Shown here one piece after another: positions 46,204-54,632 of a stretch of 64,000 bases of DNA. A program made the translations under genes and the position numbers. The DNA comes from DATKWS01 sp035529435 (lineage in GTDB: Bacteria; Krumholzibacteriota; Krumholzibacteriia; Krumholzibacteriales; Krumholzibacteriaceae), in contig DATKWS010000113.1 of assembly GCA_035529435.1 (NCBI GenBank), positions 1-64,000 of the forward strand, read 5' to 3'. The notes under the pieces were generated by a model. That model saw only the letters and a program-made list of their open reading frames with translations, did not search any database and had not been told where the DNA came from. Positions within the stretch are counted from its first letter, which is position 1; every line of letters begins with the position of its first letter.

Positions 46204-47494
46204 CCCACTCCCCCGCATCGGCAATCCATTCTATCTTGATCTTGTTGATCCGCGTCGGTTCGGCCGAAAGTACCAGAAACCTGAAGCCCTCGAATATGAA
46301 CGATTCCCCCCCCCGCGGTATCTTCCCGATATGCTCGACGAGATATCCCGCGACCGTTTCGACCTCACGCGAATCCAGGGTGGTCTCGAATATCTCGTTG
46401 AGATCCTTGAGAAGCATCGATCCCTCGGCGACGATGCTGTTATCACCGCTCCGAAGGAACTCCTCGACACGTGGTTCGCGACGGTCGCGGATCTGGCCGA
46501 AGATTTCCTCGAGGATATCCTCGAGCGTCGCAATGCCGTCGAACGATCCGAACTCGTCGACGACCATGACCATGTGCTGTCTCGCCGCGATCAGCTCCCC
46601 GAAGAGCTCCCGTATCTTCTTGCTGTCCGGAGCGAAGAGTGCGGGACGCATGATATCTCGAAGCGAGACGCGCTCCTCACGCGAATAGCGCAGGAGATCC
46701 TTCGCGAGGAGCAAGCCGACGATCTGGTCGCTCTGCCCCTCGTAGAGGGGAATGCGGCTGAATCCGCGGTCACGTACCTGGATGATCGTCTCGTTGAGGC
46801 CCGTGCCCACATCGAGAGAAAAGACCTCTACCCGCGGCGTCATGATCTCTCGCACGGTCGTCTCGCTGAAAAGAAAGAGTTTGGTGAGGAGCTGCGTCTC
46901 GAAGCGATCGAACAATCCCTCGTGGTGCCCCAGTTCCACCGCCGTGGCGAGCTCGCGGGCGCCGTATACATCACTGCTGTCGCCGAAGATGCGCCGGCTC
47001 CGATCGACGGCGATTCCGGCGATGCCGTTGAGGATCAGACGCACCGGCGTCAAAGCGATCATGAGAAGCCTCAGCAGCGGTACCGCCGCCACGGCGAAGG
47101 TGACGGCGTTCTTCATGGCGAGGCTCTTCGGCGTTATCTCGCCGAAAACGAGGATCAGGAAGATCATGACGATCATCGCGAACCCGACGCCTTTTTCCCC
47201 GAAAAGGCTTATGGCGAGCGCCGTGACGGCGCTCGTGCTCGCGATATTCACGAGAAGATTGCCGAAGAGTATGGTAACGAGGAGCATGCGCGGCTCGCGA
47301 AGGAGCGCCGCGATCGCCCGCCTGCGCTTCCCCCCACTCTCCAGTTCCAGAACGGAGAACCGCGAAAGGGAGAAAAACGCCGCTTCCGAACCGGAGAAGA
47401 ATGCCGAAAAGAAGAGCAGGACGGCAACCAGCGCAACAAGAGGAAGATGATCACTGAACCGCACCGTATCGTTCACATCCCTCGCGCAAAGCAC
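46190..47494 (-). CDS. CNNM/CorC-type membrane protein with CBS pair and CorC_HlyC domain
   Basis: 434-residue hemolysin C-like protein: CNNM domain (FFSAFFSGSEAAFFSLSRF, about 25-190), CBS pair (FSRIPLYEGQSDQIVGLLLAKDL then HMVMVVDEFGSFDGIATLEDILEEIFG) and C-terminal transporter-associated domain (about 345-434). Probable divalent-cation transport or efflux regulator. It starts 54 bases downstream of the cpoB stop, so it could be read from the tol promoter. Confidence 0.92.
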   Translation of the reverse strand: MLCARDVNDTVRFSDHLPLVALVAVLLFFSAFFSGSEAAFFSLSRFSVLELESGGKRRRAIAALLREPRMLLVTILFGNLLVNIASTSAVTALAISLFGEKGVGFAMIVMIFLILVFGEITPKSLAMKNAVTFAVAAVPLLRLLMIALTPVRLILNGIAGIAVDRSRRIFGDSSDVYGARELATAVELGHHEGLFDRFETQLLTKLFLFSETTVREIMTPRVEVFSLDVGTGLNETIIQVRDRGFSRIPLYEGQSDQIVGLLLAKDLLRYSREERVSLRDIMRPALFAPDSKKIRELFGELIAARQHMVMVVDEFGSFDGIATLEDILEEIFGQIRDRREPRVEEFLRSGDNSIVAEGSMLLKDLNEIFETTLDSREVETVAGYLVEHIGKIPRGGESFIFEGFRFLVLSAEPTRINKIKIEWIADAGEWDVAT

Positions 47495-47548
47495 CCCGCT
47501 CGGGAAGAGAATTCCTCGTCATACACGCTCCACGAATATCCGGTGCAC

Positions 47549-48445
47549 CTAGTCTTCCAGGAGTTCTTGAAACCGCTCCTCGGCTATGGCGGCTTCCTCG
47601 CTGTAGGGATATTCCTTGCGCAACCGTTTCACCACACCGGCGGCTATCTCCTCCTCACCGATCTGTTCGTACGCAATGGCCATTCTGAGAAGTACGGCCG
47701 GCACCTTCCTGCCCCGCGGGTACTGCTGGAGAATCAGGGCGAACTCGTTGAGCGCATCGAAGTATTTCTGTTGCTCGATAAAACTCTCTCCCCGTATGAA
47801 CCGAACCTCCTCACCGAGAGGATGGTCGGGATACGCGTCGAAAAAGACGTCCGATTCCTCCAGCGCGAGCTGGTAGTCCCTCCGGCTGAAATCGAGGTAG
47901 ATCTGACGGTGAATCTCCTCCGGTGGGGGAACGGATGATCCGCCGCCCAAACGGATCCGGGTGGTATCCGCCTCGGCGAGTCCCGGACCCGTCGTCACAC
48001 CGGCCGTGTCGGGGTGGATCGCATCGATGCCGGGCACCCCCTCCCCCGTTACGCCCTCACCCGCAATCCCGCCGCCGGCCCCCAACGAATCGCCCACCGC
48101 GGTCCTTCCCGATGCCGGTGGACGTGGCTCGTACCGGTAGGTGCTGGAAACACCCATCTCGGCGAGCGCCTGCTGGAGCGCATTGATCTGATCCTTGAGT
48201 TCCTCGAGATCGAGCTTCAGCTGCGCGTTGAAGGACCGGCCGATCTGCTGCTGCTCCACGAGCGTCTTCTCGAGCAGGTAGACGCGCCGCTGGAGTTTCG
48301 CATTCTCCCCCAGCAGCGAGTCGATCTTGATCGAGGACTCGATCGTTTCGCGCGGCATCTGGACGAACTTGCGCCCCCAGCAGCCCCCGAACAGGACGGT
48401 CCCCATAATCAGGAGCATGCACGCTCCACCGAGATTTCGCTTCAT
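47549..48445 (-). CDS. cpoB: Tol-Pal-associated TPR lipoprotein (CpoB/YbgF-like)
   Basis: 298-residue periplasmic protein: lipobox-like GGC after MLLIMGTVLFGG, a trimerising coiled coil (about 35-100, ENAKLQRRVYLLEKTL), a Gly/Pro/Thr-rich linker (about 105-165) and three TPR-like repeats (YLDFSRRDYQLALEESDVF, YFDALNEFALILQQYPRG, AYEQIGEEEIAAGVVKRL). This is the CpoB layout that coordinates Tol-Pal with outer-membrane constriction. Here it is a lipoprotein rather than a free periplasmic protein. No strong ribosome site; ATG 48451 is an alternative start. Confidence 0.87.
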   Translation of the reverse strand: MKRNLGGACMLLIMGTVLFGGCWGRKFVQMPRETIESSIKIDSLLGENAKLQRRVYLLEKTLVEQQQIGRSFNAQLKLDLEELKDQINALQQALAEMGVSSTYRYEPRPPASGRTAVGDSLGAGGGIAGEGVTGEGVPGIDAIHPDTAGVTTGPGLAEADTTRIRLGGGSSVPPPEEIHRQIYLDFSRRDYQLALEESDVFFDAYPDHPLGEEVRFIRGESFIEQQKYFDALNEFALILQQYPRGRKVPAVLLRMAIAYEQIGEEEIAAGVVKRLRKEYPYSEEAAIAEERFQELLED

Positions 48446-48461
48446 GTACATTATCCGGTCG

Positions 48462-48980
48462 CTACTGAATCACCATGTGCGCGCGGCGGTTCTTCGCCCA
48501 CGCCGTCTCGTCGTGTCCGAACGTAAAGGGCCGTTCCTCCCCGTAGCTCACCATGGAGAGGCGCACGCTCGGAATGCCGTACGCGGTGTAGAAATCCATG
48601 ACCGCCTTCGCGCGTTTCTCCCCCAGAGCGAGGTTGTACTCGTTGGTTCCGCGTTCATCACAATGGCCCTCGATGAGGATCTTCGCCTCAACGTCAGCGA
48701 GTATGAGCTCCGCGTTCTGAGACAGTACCTTTTTGTATTCCGCCTTGATATCATACTTGTCGAAATCGAAAAAGATGTCGTTGAGAACGATCGGCTCTAT
48801 CTCTTCTTCCTCGATATCCACGGGCTCCTGTTCCTCCATCTCCACGGGAGGCGGAGGAGGAGGTGCGATCTCCTCGATCGGTTTTTCCATCTCTTCCACC
48901 GGAACAGTTACCTTCTTGGCACATGAAGGAAGCACGAGCATGAGAGCGAGCACGATTACCAACCATCCATACCGTGGCAT
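48462..48980 (-). CDS. pal: Peptidoglycan-associated lipoprotein Pal
   Basis: 172-residue outer-membrane lipoprotein with lipobox LPSC (Cys about 20), an acidic Pro/Glu linker (VEEMEKPIEEI, PPPPPVEMEEQ) and an OmpA-like peptidoglycan-binding domain (NDIFFDFDKYDIK, LIEGHCDERGTNEYNLALGEKRAKAV). GGAGG is 10 bases upstream of ATG 48980. The Asp and Arg that clamp diaminopimelate (DERGTNEYN and KRA) are present. Confidence 0.95.
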   Translation of the reverse strand: MPRYGWLVIVLALMLVLPSCAKKVTVPVEEMEKPIEEIAPPPPPPVEMEEQEPVDIEEEEIEPIVLNDIFFDFDKYDIKAEYKKVLSQNAELILADVEAKILIEGHCDERGTNEYNLALGEKRAKAVMDFYTAYGIPSVRLSMVSYGEERPFTFGHDETAWAKNRRAHMVIQ

Positions 48981-49216
48981 CCAGTTCACCTCCGTGTTTA
49001 GGATCTCCCACCCTTCTCTGCGTACCATTCTCCCTCGACCTCTCGAACGAAAGCGCGCCACTCCTTCAATCCGCTTCCCGCCGGCCCCGCCGAGAGGATC
49101 ACCACGATCGCGCCGGAGCGCGAATCGCACCGGAGAGTATCATACCGATATCCCGTCCGATTGAAAACAGAAAATTACATATTTTTTTACCACCCCCGAT
49201 CGCCGGCCCGCAACCG

Positions 49217-50473
49217 CTACCGGTCCTCTCCCCGGTCCGCGGGAAGCAGGGACCAGGCTGCCGATTCACCCTGGACGAGGCGGCGCTTGTTCCCCGACTC
49301 GGTGTCGATGACCACGATCCACGGATTGCCGCCGTAACGCACCGTCGCCGCGAGATGCCTCCCATCCGGCGCCCATACCGGATCCTCGTAACTCAGATAG
49401 TCCTCGAACAGCGTGTCCTCCACCATGCCGTCGGGGGTGATGAGCCTCAACCGGTACAGGTCGTTTTCCCGCGAGACATAGGCGATCGCATCCCCGGTCG
49501 GCGACCATGCCGGCGATGTATTGTACGAGCCGCGACGCGAGAGGCGTCGCACGCCGCCGCCGAAACGATCCATCACGTATATCTGCGGCGTCAGCGTCCG
49601 ATCGCTCACGAAGGCGATTTCGTTCCCGTTCGGCGACCACGCCGGCGAACAGTCGATGGCGCGGTTCCTCGTCAGGCGCCGCACGATCTTTCCCGCCGAG
49701 TTCACGAGATAGATCTCGCTGTTGCCGCTCACGCTCAGCGACATGGTGATCTCGTCGCGGCCGGGAAAGTAATCCCCCGCCACGTTCAGACCCTTCCGGT
49801 GGGATATCATGTACCGTTTTCCGTGCGCAAGATCGACGAGGTAGCAATCGGGGTTGTCCCGCCGGTACGACGTGAAGCAGAACCGCTGATCGTCGAGCCA
49901 GACGGGAGAAACGGCGAGTTCCCCCGTGGTGATCTGCCGTTCTCCATTCCCGTCGTAATCGATAACGAAGAGATTCTTTACATCCCCCTCCCTCCTGCAG
50001 AAGAGCAGCCGCGTCGTCGCTATGCCCTTTTCACCGATCAGGAAGTAACAGATCTCGTCGCTCAGCCGGTGGGCGACCGCACGCTCGGCGTCCCGCTCGA
50101 ACCGGTACCGTTTGCTGAAAATGATCTCCCTGCTGGAGAAATCGAGCAGGTTCGCATCGAGTACGTACCCCTCCCCGCTTCGCGCCAACGCCCCCTCGAA
50201 CAGCGCCGCCGCCGTCACTCCCCCCCCGAGCGAATCGACCGTGCCGGTTACACGGATCGGCTCGAAGACATCGGTATATTCGAGATCCTTGATCAGCACG
50301 GTCGTGATGTAGCGGGCAATCCTGTCGACAGTTGCAACGGCCGGCTCGATCTCATTGACCACGATCGGTATCTCGCCGCGGCCGCCCTTCTCGGTCTGCA
50401 GGTAGATATCGGTCTGAGCGAACACCGCCCGGGGCAGCAGCGCGAGTACCATGATCATTACCAGTGCACGCAT
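49217..50473 (-). CDS. tolB: Tol-Pal system protein TolB
   Basis: 418-residue periplasmic protein: signal peptide ending AVFA, TolB_N domain (about 25-150) and a six-bladed WD40-like propeller (PAWSPNGNEIAFVSDRTLTPQIYVMD and relatives). It binds Pal and OM lipoproteins. ATG 50473 with AGAGGG upstream; the frame could extend two codons to TTG. Two bases separate it from the tolA stop. The gap to pal (48981-49216) has a T-rich stretch and possible secondary promoter TTTTCA-17-TATGAT on the minus strand. Confidence 0.94.
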   Translation of the reverse strand: MRALVMIMVLALLPRAVFAQTDIYLQTEKGGRGEIPIVVNEIEPAVATVDRIARYITTVLIKDLEYTDVFEPIRVTGTVDSLGGGVTAAALFEGALARSGEGYVLDANLLDFSSREIIFSKRYRFERDAERAVAHRLSDEICYFLIGEKGIATTRLLFCRREGDVKNLFVIDYDGNGERQITTGELAVSPVWLDDQRFCFTSYRRDNPDCYLVDLAHGKRYMISHRKGLNVAGDYFPGRDEITMSLSVSGNSEIYLVNSAGKIVRRLTRNRAIDCSPAWSPNGNEIAFVSDRTLTPQIYVMDRFGGGVRRLSRRGSYNTSPAWSPTGDAIAYVSRENDLYRLRLITPDGMVEDTLFEDYLSYEDPVWAPDGRHLAATVRYGGNPWIVVIDTESGNKRRLVQGESAAWSLLPADRGEDR

Positions 50474-50475
50474 GT

Positions 50476-51102
50476 TCAATCCCTCTGAACAAAGGTGAAG
50501 TGGATACCAAGATAGGAATCACCGAACGCCTTGGGGAGCGGTGGAAACGGCGCCGAGCTGCGGACGGCCCTGAGTGCCGACCGATCGAAATAGGAGGAGC
50601 CCGAGCCGCGTTCGATCCGTGCATCCCGCACCTGTCCGTCGCGGTCCAGACGGAAGTACACCACGCAGCTCAGTCCCTCGGGGCCGCCCGACGTGCCCGC
50701 AAACCAGTTCTGGGACACCTTGCGTTCGATCGCCTCGAGGTAGTACGAGAAGGGGAAGCGGGGCGCGTCGACGACAAGAGATGTCGTCTCGGGCGTCTCC
50801 TTGCCGACGGAGAGGTCCATCGGTTCCTCCTGCTTCGGCGCCTCCGGTTCCTTCTTCACTTCTTTCTTCTTCTCTGTTTTCGGTTTCGGCTTCGCCGGTG
50901 CAGGCTTTGTTTCCTTCTTTTCCTCAACCACGACCGGCTTTTCGTCGGCCGCCTCCTGCTTCGCCCGCACGACCGGCTGCAGTATCTTGACGGAATAGAT
51001 GCTCCGGGGCAATCGCATCTCGGGAACCACACGGAACAGATAGAACAGGGCGCAGAACATCACGAGATGAACGAGAATGGATATGAAAAGGGAAAGCCTC
51101 AT
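50476..51102 (-). CDS. tolA: TolA/TonB-like energy transducer
   Basis: 208-residue inner-membrane protein: one N-terminal helix (LFISILVHLVMFCALFYLF), a short Pro/Lys/Glu-rich periplasmic linker (about 50-95) and a C-terminal TonB/TolA-type domain (SYYLEAIERKVSQNW, GLSCVVYFRLDRDGQVRDARIERGSG). It is half the size of E. coli TolA and closer in length to TonB, but position between tolR and tolB indicates the Tol role. Confidence 0.9.
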   Translation of the reverse strand: MRLSLFISILVHLVMFCALFYLFRVVPEMRLPRSIYSVKILQPVVRAKQEAADEKPVVVEEKKETKPAPAKPKPKTEKKKEVKKEPEAPKQEEPMDLSVGKETPETTSLVVDAPRFPFSYYLEAIERKVSQNWFAGTSGGPEGLSCVVYFRLDRDGQVRDARIERGSGSSYFDRSALRAVRSSAPFPPLPKAFGDSYLGIHFTFVQRD

Positions 51103-51120
51103 GCCCCTCCACCACGTGAG

Positions 51121-51519
51121 CTACGACAGATCCTCCTGCTCGGCGATGAGGCCGAGGTCCTCGATACCGAGCATCTTGATCCGCGCGATCACCCGCATCA
51201 TCATTCCGTACCGGGCATCCTTGTCACCGCGGAGAAATATACGGGGCGGGTTGCTTTCAAGTTCTTTGCGCAGTTCGGCCGCGAACTCCTCCCACGCAAC
51301 GGGGCGTTTGCCGATGAAAATGGCCCCGTTCGCGTCGACCGAGATCGTCACACCCTCCTGTTCCTCTATCACCTTCGCTTCCGCTTTGGGTAGATTGAGC
51401 CTGACGCCCGCCTGGAGGAATGGCGCCGTCAGCATGAAAACGATGAGCAGTACCATCATCACGTCGACAAGGTTGGTGATATTCACCTCTGCCAGTGAGG
51501 AATAACGCGTGCGCTTCAT
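51121..51519 (-). CDS. tolR: TolR/ExbD biopolymer transport protein
   Basis: 132-residue protein with one membrane helix (NITNLVDVMMVLLIVFMLTAPF) carrying the essential Asp for proton flow, then a periplasmic domain. ATG 51519 with AAGGGAG upstream. Partner of TolQ. Confidence 0.95.
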   Translation of the reverse strand: MKRTRYSSLAEVNITNLVDVMMVLLIVFMLTAPFLQAGVRLNLPKAEAKVIEEQEGVTISVDANGAIFIGKRPVAWEEFAAELRKELESNPPRIFLRGDKDARYGMMMRVIARIKMLGIEDLGLIAEQEDLS

Positions 51520-51599
51520 GTATGCTCCCTTCGTTTCCCTGACCGGGACCATTCGATCAAAACGGTCCCGATCTCTCCTCTCATCACAATTTGGAGCAA

Positions 51600-52268
51600 T
51601 TACCGCCTTTCAAGGAGACGGCCGCGTAGTCGTGCGGCGAATACCAGCAGTTCGTCCTCCTTGCGGCGAATCACCCTGAGTAGGTAGTTGTACCCGACCA
51701 CCGCCGGGATCGCCGCTCCGAGACCGAAGATCGTCGTGATGAGCGCCTCGGCGATACCCGGACCGACGACGTAGAGGTTCGCCGAGCCGCGAACCCCCAT
51801 ACTGAGAAACGAGCTCATGATGCCCCACACCGTTCCGAGCAGGCCGAGAAATGGGGATATCGTAGCCGTCGTCGCGAGGAATACGAGGTATGATTCCCAA
51901 TCTGAAACGATCCGCGTGATGGTCGAGTCGAGATACTTTTCGATCACGTTGGGATCCCGCAACTCATCGGCATTACCTTCATTGACGACGGCGGAAACCA
52001 GCTGGGCCTCCGCACTGTCGGGAAGCCGCTCCAGGCCGTGATCGAGCCCGGTCAGATGCTTTGTTTCATTGAACAACGAAATAAAATGCGCTCCTTGTCG
52101 CTTTGACCGCCTGAAAAATCTAAATTTTTCCACCATAATTGTCCATGATACGACGGACAGGACGACGAGAATCACCAATATCGTTTTCGCCAGTGCTCCG
52201 GTATGCGCAATCAGCCCGGAGAAACTGTCGGATACCTGAAGAAAGATCGGAACACCCTCAAACCCCAT
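51600..52268 (-). CDS. tolQ: TolQ/ExbB proton channel protein
   Basis: 222-residue inner-membrane protein with three helices (about 25-48, 135-160, 170-195; LGLLGTVWGIMSSF is the conserved second-helix motif). First gene of the tolQRAB-pal-cpoB set. ATG 52268 is supported by AAAGGAGG eight bases upstream; the frame is open upstream but unconserved. Confidence 0.94.
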   Translation of the reverse strand: MGFEGVPIFLQVSDSFSGLIAHTGALAKTILVILVVLSVVSWTIMVEKFRFFRRSKRQGAHFISLFNETKHLTGLDHGLERLPDSAEAQLVSAVVNEGNADELRDPNVIEKYLDSTITRIVSDWESYLVFLATTATISPFLGLLGTVWGIMSSFLSMGVRGSANLYVVGPGIAEALITTIFGLGAAIPAVVGYNYLLRVIRRKEDELLVFAARLRGRLLERR

Positions 52269-52299
52269 TGCGAAGCCTCCTTTCCCGACGTCACGGGGC

Positions 52300-52328
52300 A
52301 CATTACCATTGTACCCAATAGCGGTCAA
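52300..52328 (-). promoter_or_regulatory. Candidate promoter of the tol-pal operon
   Basis: Minus strand TTGACC (complement of 52323-52328), 17 bases, TAATGT (complement of 52300-52305), about 32 bases before the tolQ start. Confidence 0.5.
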
Positions 52329-52538
52329 GTTAGTTTCAATCTGTATCCACTGTGCGAAACGCCGCGGATCGCGTTCCAACGGGAACTTTCCCGCCGCTCG
52401 AACGTAACATACAGTGAGCAAACAAGTAAAGTTCTGCCCCGGTGCGGGCGGGAATACTGAGGGGATACAGGAACAGAATATGCCACTCCTTTCAATCGAA
52501 GAACGATATCGAGAAAGGTTGTTTGATGTGTGTTGACC

Positions 52539-52567
52539 TTGTAAAAAACGCCGATAACGGTTATACT
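52539..52567 (+). promoter_or_regulatory. Candidate promoter of the DUF4384 protein gene
   Basis: TTGTAA (52539-52544), 17 bases, TATACT (52562-52567). The start codon at 52660 has AAGGAG upstream, giving a leader of about 85 bases. Confidence 0.5.
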
Positions 52568-52659
52568 ATGAAAGAGTGGGGATTTCCGACGCCCCGGCGC
52601 GGAAAAACCACATCTGACGGAAAACGCAAAACCACCCCTGCTGAGAAGGAGTGAGAACA

Positions 52660-54483
52660 ATGAAACGCCTGCTAACGCTCTTCCTTCTGGCTGTCCTGAT
52701 CGTGTCCCTGTTGTCCATGAATTCCTTCGCCCGTGCGTTCGAGTTGAAGAAATCGCGGAACGTCGCGGCGGTCACCGGGGACGATCTCGATGTGTCCGTG
52801 AGGCTGATAGGCGGCAAGGGCGCCGTGCTGAAGCCGGGACATGCTATCAATATCACCTTCCAAACCAGCAGGGACGCGTACGTCGTGCTGTACAACATCG
52901 ACAGCGAAGGATACGTACACCTGCTCTTCCCCGAGGACGGCAAACCGAAGATGGTGAAGGGACGCACGGTGTACTTTCTGCCCGAACCGGGAGAGGGAAC
53001 CTACTGGGAGGTCGGAGGCACGACGGGCATCGAGTATGTTCACGCATTCGCCGTATCCGATCGCAACATGCTCAAGGAAGAGGAACTCTACTTTCTCGCG
53101 CAGAGCAGAGAACTCGCCGAGGAGAAAAAGCTCAAAATCGACATGGATCCGTTCCTCGCCTTCAACATGATCGATGAAGAGGTACTGGTCGATGCGGCGA
53201 ACGCGGATCCGGCAACGGACTACACCTACTTCTACGTGAACCGCACGGTGGACTATCCGCGGTACCTCTGCGTCAAGTGTCACGGCACGGACAAGATAGC
53301 GGATCCCTATGCGATGGAATGCCCCGAGATCGTAATCGAGCGGGCCGCCTACGAGGAGGATCTGCATTACCCGTACCCGGAAATCTACCAGGTCAGGCAC
53401 GTGGGCGAGGAGGTCGATGAGGACTACTATACCTCGTCCGATTACGCGGAACGGGCAACGGACGATTGGGACGACGAGAACGAAGACAGCAACGTCTACC
53501 TCTCGATATACTACACCGACGCCGATTACCCGTACCGCATGTACTACCCGCACTACCGGTACTACGTCGCGTACCATTACCCCTACTACATGGATTGGTG
53601 GTGGGATTTCGGCTGGTCGTTCTACTGGACCGACTACTATTACTACCACTGGCCGTTCTACTCCTGGTACAATCCGTACTATTACCAATGGGCATACTCC
53701 TACCACTGGAATCCGTACCGGTGGCACGACTGGGATGGCTGCTACGCCGACAACTACCGCTACCGCGGCATCCACGGCGACCGGAATTTCGCGAAACGCA
53801 ACCTGCACTACACATCGACGGTCAACCGCATACGGCGCAAGGAAACGATCCTCGCAAGCCGCCTGACGCAGAAACGCCTCGATACGGCCGCGCGTACGCG
53901 GATCAACAGAACCATGCTGGACAAATCGAGGCTCGCGGACCGCGCGAGGCGGGGGGATGTCACGACCCGCGCGACCCGGTACCGGGATGATGGAACGACC
54001 GCCCGGAACAGGGACATCGAGCGGAGGGTCGTGTATGGGCGCGACAGAATGACGCGCCGGGAATCGACGACGAGATCGAGGGAAATCCGGGAGTCACGGG
54101 ACCCGCGTCTCAGGAAGGACAGCTCGGGCAGGACGATCCAGAGGGGAACCGAACGGACGACCGAGAGGCGCGATACCGGCAGGAACGTGAAACGGCCGAG
54201 CCCGGAACGCGGATCCACGAAGGGCAGGGCGGTCGATAGATCGAAGTCCGGGAAATCGTCCCGCTCGGTCGATAAACCGGCCAAGCGCGATAACACATCG
54301 CCGCGGTCCTCATCACGATCCATCAACAGGAGCTCTTCGACGCGGCAGTCCTCGCCCTCGACCGTGAGGCGCAGCGCCTCATCGAGCGGACGGTCCACGC
54401 CGACCCGGTCATCCGGCAGCCGGTCGGGATCATCGGGCGGATCCCGATCGTCGGGCGGGAGCGGTGGCTCCAAGAGAAAATAG
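52660..54483 (+). CDS. Exported DUF4384 protein with CxxCH motif, Tyr/Trp-rich segment and Arg/Ser tail
   Basis: 607-residue secreted protein in four parts. Signal peptide (1-27). DUF4384-like domain (about 40-150: ITFQTSRDAYVVLYNIDSEG, VHLLFPEDGKPKMVKG). A short segment with CVKCHGTDK at 204-212 and another Cys at 221, matching the c-type haem or a zinc site. Residues 280-368 contain 30 Tyr and 11 Trp in 89 residues (by my count), including runs such as YYYYHWPFY. Residues 372 to the end are Arg/Ser/Thr-rich, low complexity and strongly basic. The domain order suggests cell-surface anchoring or adhesion; redox use of the aromatic block is speculative. It is transcribed alone and ends at a strong terminator. 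Confidence 0.85.
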   Translation: MKRLLTLFLLAVLIVSLLSMNSFARAFELKKSRNVAAVTGDDLDVSVRLIGGKGAVLKPGHAINITFQTSRDAYVVLYNIDSEGYVHLLFPEDGKPKMVKGRTVYFLPEPGEGTYWEVGGTTGIEYVHAFAVSDRNMLKEEELYFLAQSRELAEEKKLKIDMDPFLAFNMIDEEVLVDAANADPATDYTYFYVNRTVDYPRYLCVKCHGTDKIADPYAMECPEIVIERAAYEEDLHYPYPEIYQVRHVGEEVDEDYYTSSDYAERATDDWDDENEDSNVYLSIYYTDADYPYRMYYPHYRYYVAYHYPYYMDWWWDFGWSFYWTDYYYYHWPFYSWYNPYYYQWAYSYHWNPYRWHDWDGCYADNYRYRGIHGDRNFAKRNLHYTSTVNRIRRKETILASRLTQKRLDTAARTRINRTMLDKSRLADRARRGDVTTRATRYRDDGTTARNRDIERRVVYGRDRMTRRESTTRSREIRESRDPRLRKDSSGRTIQRGTERTTERRDTGRNVKRPSPERGSTKGRAVDRSKSGKSSRSVDKPAKRDNTSPRSSSRSINRSSSTRQSSPSTVRRSASSSGRSTPTRSSGSRSGSSGGSRSSGGSGGSKRK

Positions 54484-54521
54484 CGCCCCGCCGTACGGCG
54501 AAACGATAGCGTACATTACAT

Positions 54522-54560
54522 CACGCCGCTGCACACACGAACAGCGGCGTGTTTGTCTGT
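54522..54560 (+). terminator. Rho-independent terminator after the DUF4384 gene
   Basis: Perfect 10-base stem CACGCCGCTG (54522-54531), 10-base loop, CAGCGGCGTG (54542-54551), followed by TTTGTCTGT. It lies in the 149-base gap between convergent genes. Confidence 0.8.
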
Positions 54561-54632
54561 CGGAATCCCCGATCGGTTCGGTTGCAGGGGTAAATGCCGC
54601 TGCGTTCCGACGCACGGCGGCGGCCACCATGT

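Larger units (their letters stand above)
52269..52659. other. 391-base divergent control region between tolQ and the DUF4384 gene
   Basis: No gene was found. It contains facing promoters for tolQ (52300-52328) and for the DUF4384 gene (52539-52567). Confidence 0.5.

Noticed and set aside
45899..47938. 679-codon plus-strand open frame
   Set aside because: It lies opposite the CNNM/CorC genes and cpoB. Composition and lack of motifs mark it as an antisense shadow.
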